A stretch of DNA of 37,035 bases from Verrucomicrobiota bacterium (lineage in GTDB: Bacteria; Verrucomicrobiota; Verrucomicrobiia; Limisphaerales; JACRJZ01). The translations under genes and the position numbers were made by a program. Numbering within the stretch: position 1 is the stretch's first letter; each line of letters opens with the position of its first letter. The stretch is taken from the NCBI GenBank assembly GCA_016219875.1, contig JACRJZ010000080.1:1-37035 (forward strand), read 5' to 3'. Under the pieces are notes generated by a model. The model made no database searches. It was not told the DNA's origin and worked only from the letters and a program-made list of their open reading frames with translations. Of this stretch, positions 25,686-32,519 are shown piece by piece.

Positions 25686-27514
25686 ACTTTGGTCTGAACT
25701 TGAGCCTACAAATGCCAGCCTCCACCCTTCCAGCCGCCAAAGCCGCCGTGCAACCTGTCCTCCCGCTCTGGCCCACGGTCGGCGCGCGAGTGGCCCTCGC
25801 CACCGGGGCGTTCTGCCTCGTGGTCGCATTGGCGCTGGGCCTGGAGCATTTCCGCCACAAGGGCGCGACGCATCCGCTCGATCATCCGCAAGTCATCAAG
25901 CTCAAGGAGCAACTTGTCCGCGAGCCGCAGAACGAGGCGCTCAAGAAAGACATCCGTGCTCTCGATCTCCAACTTCGCACCGCGCACGACCGCTACCTCG
26001 CGCATGTGGGCCGCGGCCAATGGCTGCTCTTCGGCGGGATGGCGGTGTTTCTCGCGTCCCTCCAGGCCACCGTGTGGAAGAAGAATATCGCGCGGCCCGG
26101 CAAAGTGCAGAAGCCACCCGGCTGGCAGGCGCGCAGAATTCTTCAGTCCACCGCCGCCGTGGCTCTGCTCGGCATGACGGCCGGGGCCGGCGCCTGGGCG
26201 TTGGTGAACTCTTCCAGCACGCGGGTCACGGCAGACTTGGCCCTGCCGCCCAAGCCGGTTGAAACTGCCGTCGCGCCGACCGCGACAGCCTCGGCGTCCG
26301 CTGCGTCGCTGCCCACGAAAGAGGAAATCGCGCGCCAGTGGGGCCGGTTCCGCGGGCCAGGCGGCGCCGGCGTGTCGGCTTTCACGAACGTCCCGCTGAC
26401 GTGGAGCTTGGAAACCGGCGAGAATGTTCTCTGGAAAGCCAAAGCCCCGGGGCCGGACCCCAATTCTCCGGTCGTGTGGAGCAACCGGCTTTTCCTCACC
26501 AGCGGCGACGCGAAGAAACGCGAGATCTTCTGCTATGACACCGACACGGGCAATTTGGTTTGGCAGAAGACCGTCGAGAAAGTTCCCGGCGGTGGTGCGG
26601 CGGTCGAACTGTCGGAGACTTCCGGCGGCATGGCTTGTCCCACCGCGGCTACCGATGGCCGGCGCGTGTATGCCATGTTCGCCAACGGCGACGTGGTGGC
26701 GTTTGACTTCGCCGGCACGCTGGCGTGGGCCGTCAGCCTGGCGCCGATCAAGAATCAATACGGCCACGCCGCGTCCCTGGACCTGTGGCGGGACCGGCTG
26801 CTCATCCAGATCGACCACGGCGACAGCGACACGAAGGTCTCACGCCTCGTAGCACTGAATACCGCCGACGGCAAGATCGCCTGGGAGAAGCCCCGCGAGA
26901 CGCACGGCACTTGGTCGTCGCCCATCACGGTCGAAGCCGCCGGCAAGCCACAGACCATCACGCTCGGCCTGCCGCACGTCATCGCCTATTCCCCGACCGA
27001 CGGCGCGGAGTTGTGGCGCGCGGAGGGCATGGACGGCGAGATCACGCCGTCGCCGATCTTGGCCGGCGGTTTCGTCCTCGCGCCCAGTCCCTCGACCAAA
27101 CTCATCGCCATCAAGCCTGACGGCGCCGGCGACGTGACCAAGAGCCATGTGGCTTGGATCGCTGAGGAGGGCGTGCCGGACATCACCAGCCCGGTGAGTG
27201 ACGGGCAGCGCGTCTATCTGCTGGGGACCGGGGGCACGCTGACATGCATCGATCTCAAGACGGGCAAGAAAGCCTGGGACAAGGAACTGGAACTGGAGTT
27301 CAAGTCCTCGCCCAGCCTGATTGGCGACAAACTGCTTTGTCTGAGCGCCGACGACCGCGGCACGGCCATCGTTGTGGCGGCGGCGACAGAGTTCAAGGAA
27401 GTGGGCCGCGCGACGCTGGGCGAGAGCGTGGCGGCCTCGCCCGCCTTTGGCGACGGGCGGTTGTTCATCCGGGCGAAGACGCAGTTGTTCTGCATCGGGG
27501 GCAAGGCGAAGTGA
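25682..27514 (+). CDS. Membrane-anchored PQQ-type beta-propeller
   Basis: 610 residues starting with GTG 25682 (overlap GTGA). The N-terminal portion has three hydrophobic helices (about residues 32-52, 115-131, 151-172) with a charged coil between, then a proline/alanine linker. From about 220 onward there are PQQ-like blade repeats (DTDTGNLVWQKTV; LDLWRDRLLIQIDHG; IDLKTGKKAWDKE). BamB- and PQQ-dehydrogenase-type propellers share this repeat. No dehydrogenase catalytic motif or adjacent disulfide (CC) is evident, so it may be a scaffold rather than an enzyme. It closes the redox operon: the following 142 bp to the next start hold a short GGAAGG/CCTTCC palindrome at 27557-27570 and the hairpin at 27588. 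Confidence 0.75.
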   Translation: MNFGLNLSLQMPASTLPAAKAAVQPVLPLWPTVGARVALATGAFCLVVALALGLEHFRHKGATHPLDHPQVIKLKEQLVREPQNEALKKDIRALDLQLRTAHDRYLAHVGRGQWLLFGGMAVFLASLQATVWKKNIARPGKVQKPPGWQARRILQSTAAVALLGMTAGAGAWALVNSSSTRVTADLALPPKPVETAVAPTATASASAASLPTKEEIARQWGRFRGPGGAGVSAFTNVPLTWSLETGENVLWKAKAPGPDPNSPVVWSNRLFLTSGDAKKREIFCYDTDTGNLVWQKTVEKVPGGGAAVELSETSGGMACPTAATDGRRVYAMFANGDVVAFDFAGTLAWAVSLAPIKNQYGHAASLDLWRDRLLIQIDHGDSDTKVSRLVALNTADGKIAWEKPRETHGTWSSPITVEAAGKPQTITLGLPHVIAYSPTDGAELWRAEGMDGEITPSPILAGGFVLAPSPSTKLIAIKPDGAGDVTKSHVAWIAEEGVPDITSPVSDGQRVYLLGTGGTLTCIDLKTGKKAWDKELELEFKSSPSLIGDKLLCLSADDRGTAIVVAAATEFKEVGRATLGESVAASPAFGDGRLFIRAKTQLFCIGGKAK

Positions 27515-27587
27515 GGTTGGGGCTGCTCCCCAGCGGGGGAAATACGGCTTAAGCGGAGGAAGGCTCCTTCCGATAGCCCGTGTGTGC

Positions 27588-27620
27588 ATTCAATGTTCGG
27601 CTCGGTGAGAGCCATTGAAT
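27588..27620 (+). promoter_or_regulatory. Inverted repeat upstream of the six-gene operon
   Basis: ATTCAAT (27588-27594) pairs with ATTGAAT (27614-27620), and GGCTC (27599-27603) with GAGCC (27609-27613), leaving a 4-nt bulge and a GGTGA loop. It ends 23 bp before the ribosome-binding site of the TolC-like gene (GGAAGGA). It could be an operator or a leader RNA structure; which one cannot be told from sequence. Confidence 0.5.
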
Positions 27621-27656
27621 ACCCACGTCACTTCGAGGAATTCGGAAGGAACAACG

Positions 27657-29228
27657 ATGAGACACGGAACGCTGTCGAATGCTGTCAGGGGTGGTGTCAT
27701 GGTGAGCATGGCCGCATGGGCTGTGGTGGCAGTAGCCCCGGCCCGTGCTGCCTCTCCTGAGACGAACTCGACAAACCAATTCAAAGCCGTCCGCGAGATG
27801 CCCCTGGAGGACTGCCTCCTGACGGCGATGCAGAACAACCGCCGCCGGCCCGCCTCCCGTTACGCCGTGGCTATGGCGGAGGCCCAGCATCGCCAGGCGC
27901 TGGCCGGCTATTGGCCGCAGATCGGCGTCAAGGGCGGCTATCAGCGCATGGACGAAGCGCCGAACTTCATTTTCCCCGCGAGCCAGATGTACGTGCCGCC
28001 CCAGACCATCAACGTCCCAGCGGGCACGGCGCTGATCACGGTGCCGGCGCAACTGGTCAATCCCGCCGCGCCGCCTGGCGCGACCGTGCAGTTGCCCGTG
28101 GCCACCCCGGAACAGAACATCAACGTGGCGGCACAGCAATTCCCCATTCCCGCCCAGGACATCAAGTTGATGGACCCGGACAATTTCTTCGCATCGCTCA
28201 ATGCCGTGTGGCTCCTCTACGACGGCGGGATGCGCAAGGGCTATCGCGAGCAGGCCCGGGGCCTTGTCGAGATGATGAAACAGGAAGCCCGCCGCACGGA
28301 CCTGGAAATCGCCGACAGCGTGAAGCGGCTTTACTACGGCTCGGTGCTGGCGCTCCAACTTCACCAAGTCGGCCAGGACACGCTGGCCCGCATGGAAGCC
28401 ACGCTGAACCTGACCGAGACGATGTACAAGGAAGGCGGCGGCAAGGTGAAAAAGACCGACTTCCTCGACAACAAGGTGATGGTCGAATCGCTGCGTTCCA
28501 TGGTGGCCTTGCTGGAGAAGAACGAACTGATGGCCCAGGCCGCGCTGGCCAACACGATGGGCCTGCCGTGGAACTCCAGCGTGAAACCCGCCGACAAGGA
28601 AATGCCCTACGCACCTTTCGTGGACCGTTTGGACGGCCTCGTCAGCACCGCCTACCAGTTCAATCCCGACTGGGGCAAAGTCGAAGCCGGCCTCCGCGCG
28701 GCGGAAGGCGCCGTGCGCACGGTCAAGAGCGATTTCTATCCTCGGTTGGCGGTGACGGGCGAACTGCACAAATGGTGGAACGACTACAATGCCGGCATTT
28801 CCACCGACCGCAACAAGGAAGGCTGGACGGCGGGCTTTGGCGTGGAGATTCCGCTCTTCAGCGGCTTCCTCACCAAGAACAAAGTGGCCGAAACCCGCGC
28901 CCGCGTGGCCAAGATCAAGGAGGAGCAATTCCTCCTCAAAGAGGGCCTTGGCCTCCAGATCAAGGACACGTTCCTGGGCCTGAGCGCCGCTGAGAAATCT
29001 TACCAGGCCACCCTTGACGCGATGAAAGCCTCCACGGAGAATCGCGACCTGAACACCCGCGCCTACCAGAACGAACTCGTCGAGACGGAGAAAGTCATCC
29101 GCGCCCAGTTGATGGAGGCGCTGATGTCCGCGCAGCACTACAAGGCCCGCTACGATCACATCGCCTTGCAGTCGCAACTCAATCTGCTGGTGGGAACGGA
29201 GGTGTTGAAGAAGATCGAAGGGAAATGA
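27657..29228 (+). CDS. TolC-family outer-membrane factor
   Basis: About 523 residues. The ATG at 27657 follows GGAAGGA at 7 nt and starts a signal peptide (MRHGTLSN, core VMVSMAAWAVVAVAPARAA). The TolC repeat organisation is visible: an LEDCLLTAMQNN...A-Q-L-Y-P start, long amphipathic helices, and a second half with LVSTAYQFNPDWGKVEAGL and the VEIPLFSGFLTKNKVAE strand region. A roughly 60-residue Pro/Val/Thr-rich insertion (about 98-160) may be an external loop. No membrane-fusion or inner-membrane pump gene accompanies it, so it may not work as a classical efflux channel here. Its stop overlaps the next gene (ATGA). Confidence 0.85.
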   Translation: MRHGTLSNAVRGGVMVSMAAWAVVAVAPARAASPETNSTNQFKAVREMPLEDCLLTAMQNNRRRPASRYAVAMAEAQHRQALAGYWPQIGVKGGYQRMDEAPNFIFPASQMYVPPQTINVPAGTALITVPAQLVNPAAPPGATVQLPVATPEQNINVAAQQFPIPAQDIKLMDPDNFFASLNAVWLLYDGGMRKGYREQARGLVEMMKQEARRTDLEIADSVKRLYYGSVLALQLHQVGQDTLARMEATLNLTETMYKEGGGKVKKTDFLDNKVMVESLRSMVALLEKNELMAQAALANTMGLPWNSSVKPADKEMPYAPFVDRLDGLVSTAYQFNPDWGKVEAGLRAAEGAVRTVKSDFYPRLAVTGELHKWWNDYNAGISTDRNKEGWTAGFGVEIPLFSGFLTKNKVAETRARVAKIKEEQFLLKEGLGLQIKDTFLGLSAAEKSYQATLDAMKASTENRDLNTRAYQNELVETEKVIRAQLMEALMSAQHYKARYDHIALQSQLNLLVGTEVLKKIEGK

Positions 29229-30415
29229 GCGGTGACGCGCCAACGCAGTTTGGGTGCTGGCAGCAGCAAAGCAAAAGGCTCAGACTTCCTGATCCGGCAT
29301 GGGAGATGGCACAGGCTCATGGAATCGGGGTGGATCGTGCGTCGCCGGGTCAGGGGACCCGGCCTACAGCCGCGGCATCGCTTGTAGGCCCGGTGCCCTC
29401 ACCGGGAGGCCCAACCCAATTCCACGGCTCAGGAGTTCTGAGGCTTCTCTGCTGCCTGGTCGTCGGCGTCGGGTTGGGTCGGACGCCCCCCTTCCTGAGC
29501 GCCGGGTCTGCTCCACCCGTGACCGACACCAACCAGCCCTTCCGCCTCGCGTTTACCGCCGGCATGTTCACCGAGGTCAACGAGAACGACGCCCGCGCGG
29601 CCATGAAGGTCTGGATCATGACCGTGGCCAAGGAGCGCAACATTCCGGTGGATGCCGATCCGCACATTTGCCCGACGGTGGATGGGTTGATCCAGCTTTG
29701 CCGGACGAATCCGGTGGATGGTTTTGGTCTGCTCACGCCGGAGTATGCGCGTCTGACGAATGAAATGGGTTTCGACCGCTTCGCCGCCGGCACGCAAGCC
29801 GGAAGTATTCAGGAAGAATACGTCATCCTGGTTCGTCAGGGCCGCGGCGTGGAGCGGCTCGAACAACTCGAAGGGCGCACGCTCAATGTCCTACACAGTC
29901 CGCGCATGAGCTTGGCCTTGATCTGGCTCGACACCCTCCTACTGGAAGCGCGTCAAAAACGCGCCGCCGAGTTCTTCGGGCGAGTCAGCCTCATCCCGAA
30001 AGCCTCCAAGGTAGCGCTCCCGGTTTTCTTCGGGCAGATCGACGCCTGCCTCCTGACCCGGCGGAGTCTTGCGGTCATGGGAGAGTTGAATCCGCAAATC
30101 GGCAAGCAGTTGCGCGTCCTCGCCCATTCCCCGGCCGTGGTGCCGGCGGGCTTCGCTTTCCGCACGGACTACGCGTCACCATTCCGCGCCCAGATTCTGG
30201 CGGAGATGGCGCAACTGGGCGAAAGCCCGGCGGGCCAGCAAATCCTCGCGCTGACCCAGGCGGAACGCCTAGAAGACCATCCTGTTTCCTGCCTGAACAG
30301 CGGCTTGGAGTTGCTGGCCAAGCACCAGCGGCTGTGCGCGGGGATCAATCAGACTGCCGCGCCCAAACTCACCGGCTCGGCCGGCAGTTTGGGCAAGGAA
30401 GGGAACCCGCCATGA
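29225..30415 (+). CDS. PhnD-like periplasmic binding protein 1
   Basis: 396 residues, phosphonate-binding-like (PF12974 type) fold. The ATG overlaps the TolC stop. The first 70 residues are not typical: residues about 40-61 come from a family D repeat (29343-29406). A hydrophobic segment (71-84, VLRLLCCLVVGVGL) then acts as signal or anchor. The body opens FRLAFTAGMFTEVNENDARAA, contains EEYVILVRQGRGVERLEQLEGRTL, DACLLTR (C275) and HPVSCLNS (C356). These cysteines sit exactly 81 residues apart in all three paralogues. No ABC transporter genes accompany it; a sensory role for the kinases downstream is inferred. Confidence 0.8.
   Translation: MSGDAPTQFGCWQQQSKRLRLPDPAWEMAQAHGIGVDRASPGQGTRPTAAASLVGPVPSPGGPTQFHGSGVLRLLCCLVVGVGLGRTPPFLSAGSAPPVTDTNQPFRLAFTAGMFTEVNENDARAAMKVWIMTVAKERNIPVDADPHICPTVDGLIQLCRTNPVDGFGLLTPEYARLTNEMGFDRFAAGTQAGSIQEEYVILVRQGRGVERLEQLEGRTLNVLHSPRMSLALIWLDTLLLEARQKRAAEFFGRVSLIPKASKVALPVFFGQIDACLLTRRSLAVMGELNPQIGKQLRVLAHSPAVVPAGFAFRTDYASPFRAQILAEMAQLGESPAGQQILALTQAERLEDHPVSCLNSGLELLAKHQRLCAGINQTAAPKLTGSAGSLGKEGNPP
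29343..29406. repeat. Family D paired hairpins inside PhnD-like gene 1, copy D3
   Basis: CGCCGGGTcaggggACCCGGC-CTAC (29343-29367), a 16-nt spacer, then GTAG-GCCCGGTG-ccct-CACCGGG (29384-29406). The hairpins are in the reverse order relative to D1. It is translated between the coupled start codon and the signal segment. Confidence 0.85.
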
Positions 30416-31347
30416 ACGGCGTGACGCATCCTCAGCGGACGGGTTTGATTCTGGCGATGGCGTTGGCGGCCTTGCCATTCGGCACAGTGGCGCAGGAGTC
30501 CTCTACCTTCCGCATCGGGTTCTCTTCGGCGTCCTTTGGCGAGGTCAATGAGAACGACGCCGCTGCCGCCGTGCGGGTCTGGGCGCAGGCGCTCGCCACC
30601 GAGCGTGGCATTCCAGCCGATCCCCAACCCAAGATTCTGCGCAGCGTCAGTGAAATCGCGGCGGCGTTGACGAACAAACTCATCGACGCGATCAACATGA
30701 CGACCGGGGAGTACGCGGCGCTCCAAGGCCGCGTGGCCCTGCAGCACTGCGTGGTCTCCGTCAAGAACAAGGTGATCACGGAGGAATACGTGTTGCTCGT
30801 GCATCGCGCGAGCGGCCTCGAACGGCTCAGCGACTTGCGAGGCCGCAAGCTCGGGCTGCTCCAGTCCGCCCGCGCTTCGTTGGCCCCAGCCTGGCTGGAC
30901 CTCCTCCTCGCCAAGGAGGGACTCGGACTGCCGGCCAACTTCTGCGGCCAGATGATCTCGTCATCCAAGATCACCAAGGCGATTCTGCCCGTGTTTTTTG
31001 GCCAGCTTGACGCCTGCTTGGTGACTCGCAACGGCTTCGAGACCATGATCGAACTCAATCCGCAGGTCAGCCAACAACTCAAGATTCTGGCCTCCTCGCC
31101 GCCGCTGGTGCCGGTGGTGTTTTGCTTCCGAGCGGACTACACCTCCGCCGTGCGAAACAAGCTGTTGGGCGAAATCTCTCGCTGGCACACCTCTCCGGCA
31201 GGCCGTCAGATTCTGACCATCTTTCAAACCGACAGTCTGGAGGAGCGACCTGTCAGTTGCCTGGACAGCGCGCTGGAGATGGTGGCGGCGCACCAGCGGC
31301 TGTGTGGCGAGACGAACTCGGGCAAGGCCAAAGGAAGAGCGGAATGA
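30412..31347 (+). CDS. PhnD-like periplasmic binding protein 2
   Basis: 311 residues; the clean version of the three paralogues. The ATG overlaps the previous stop and follows AAGGAAGGG. A normal signal peptide (about 1-27) has no repeat extension. Signature blocks are FGEVNENDAAAAVRVWAQAL, ITEEYVLLVHRASGLERLSDLRGRKL, VFFGQLDACLVTR (C202) and RPVSCLDSALEMVAAHQRLC (C283). The family binds phosphate, phosphite or phosphonate, or unrelated small ligands when used by sensors. The ligand here is unknown. ATGA overlap with the next gene. Confidence 0.85.
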   Translation: MNGVTHPQRTGLILAMALAALPFGTVAQESSTFRIGFSSASFGEVNENDAAAAVRVWAQALATERGIPADPQPKILRSVSEIAAALTNKLIDAINMTTGEYAALQGRVALQHCVVSVKNKVITEEYVLLVHRASGLERLSDLRGRKLGLLQSARASLAPAWLDLLLAKEGLGLPANFCGQMISSSKITKAILPVFFGQLDACLVTRNGFETMIELNPQVSQQLKILASSPPLVPVVFCFRADYTSAVRNKLLGEISRWHTSPAGRQILTIFQTDSLEERPVSCLDSALEMVAAHQRLCGETNSGKAKGRAE

Positions 31348-32519
31348 CCATCCAAGTTCCGAATTCCGAATTCCGAAGCGAGCCTGAAGTTCCAGGCCCG
31401 AATACCAGCCAGACTTCAGAAGCGATTTCAAAACCCCGTAGCAGCCGACGTGAGGAGGCTCAAACTTCAGTGAAAACAGAGCCTCCTCACGTCGGCTGCT
31501 ACGGTTTTGAAAGAAGCTCTTCACACTGTCTTTTCGGATTTCGGATCTTCACCGGGCTGCTCCTGTTCCTCGCTGTCATCACGGCATTGGGTCAGAGTCC
31601 GAAACCTGAGCCGGACCACTCAGCCGACAGCGGGTCCGCCGATCAGCACCAAGAGCAGAACGGGGCCGACATGGTGCGCATTGGCATTGCGCCCGGCACC
31701 TGGGGCAGCATCAACCGCAACGACGCCAGCGCGGCGATTACCGCTTGGGCCAAGGTCATCATGCGGCAGCGCGGCATGACGCTGAGCGTGGAAACCACGT
31801 TGTTCGAAGCGGACGAGGACATGACCCGTGCCCTGCGTGGGGGGCGCGTCGATGCCGTCTCCATGCTCGCCCACCAATTCCTGCGTCTCGATCCACAGCT
31901 CCAGCCGGACTATGTCTATCTGGCCGCCCGGCAAGAGGCCTTTACCGAACGGTATGTCTTGCTCGTGCATCGCGCCGCCGGCATTGGGGACTTGAGCGGT
32001 TTGCGCGGCGGCCGTCTGCTGCTGGCGAAGAACGCCCGCGCCAGCCTCGGACCGTTCTGGCTGGACACGCTGCTGGGCCGCCAATCGCTCGGCTCGGCCG
32101 AGGCGTTCTTCAAAAGCATGACGCGGCTGGACAGCCCGTCCAAGGTGGTCTTGCAGGTCTTCTTCCGCCAGGCGGAGGCCTGTCTGATCACGACGAACGT
32201 TTTTCAACTCGCCGGAGAACTCAATCCGCAACTCCACAAGGAGCTGCGGGTGCTGGCCGTTTCACCGGAAGTCGTGCCGGCGCTGTTCTGTTTCCGCCCC
32301 GGCCATGCTTCCCGGGCGCGGGAGTTGTTGGAGCCAGCTATTTTCACCTTGCATGAGAGCCTGGCTGGCCAGCAAGTGCTGGCCGTCTTCCAATGTGAAC
32401 AGATGGTCAAGCGCCCCCTCTCTTGCTTCGGCAGCACCCGTGAGTTGCTGGCGGAATATGACCGTTTGAAAAAGCCGCCTGCCCTCGGATTGCGGAAGGG
32501 GGTGAAGCCGGGAACATGA
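31344..32519 (+). CDS. PhnD-like periplasmic binding protein 3, with repeat-derived N-terminus
   Basis: 391 residues from ATG 31344 (overlap with previous stop; AAGGAAGAG upstream). Residues about 1-60 consist of heptamer-encoded sequence (IQVPNSEFRS) followed by a full 87-bp family A element (about residues 28-57, ending GCYGFER). Only then comes the hydrophobic segment (FRIFTGLLLFLAVITALG). No ATG, GTG or TTG lies in frame between the element and this segment, so the repeat should be translated if the protein is made. The body has IGIAPGTWGSINRNDASAAITAWAKV, EACLITT (C280) and RPLSCFGS (C361), again 81 apart. ATGA overlap with the kinase. Confidence 0.85.
   Translation: MTIQVPNSEFRSEPEVPGPNTSQTSEAISKPRSSRREEAQTSVKTEPPHVGCYGFERSSSHCLFGFRIFTGLLLFLAVITALGQSPKPEPDHSADSGSADQHQEQNGADMVRIGIAPGTWGSINRNDASAAITAWAKVIMRQRGMTLSVETTLFEADEDMTRALRGGRVDAVSMLAHQFLRLDPQLQPDYVYLAARQEAFTERYVLLVHRAAGIGDLSGLRGGRLLLAKNARASLGPFWLDTLLGRQSLGSAEAFFKSMTRLDSPSKVVLQVFFRQAEACLITTNVFQLAGELNPQLHKELRVLAVSPEVVPALFCFRPGHASRARELLEPAIFTLHESLAGQQVLAVFQCEQMVKRPLSCFGSTRELLAEYDRLKKPPALGLRKGVKPGT
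31350..31377. repeat. Heptamer array inside PhnD-like gene 3, 3-4 units
   Basis: ATCCAAG followed by TTCCGAA three times (31357-31377) in phase. It sits just after the start codon. Confidence 0.75.
31426..31512. repeat. Family A palindromic element, copy A4 (87 bp), in frame
   Basis: Perfect 24-bp arms 31438-31461 and 31479-31502, 17-nt loop, outer TTTCAAAAC / GTTTTGAAA. It encodes SSRREEAQTS and EPPHVGCYGFER in the same frame as copy A1 in the FAD oxidoreductase. Confidence 0.95.

Noticed and set aside
3862..31512. CRISPR array from the many palindromic repeats
   Set aside because: Copies are scattered singly, with no regular spacing or unique spacers and no cas genes; they fit dispersed REP-like elements.
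29225..32519. Phosphonate ABC transporter operon
   Set aside because: Three binding proteins resemble PhnD, but no ATPase or permease gene is present and kinases follow directly.
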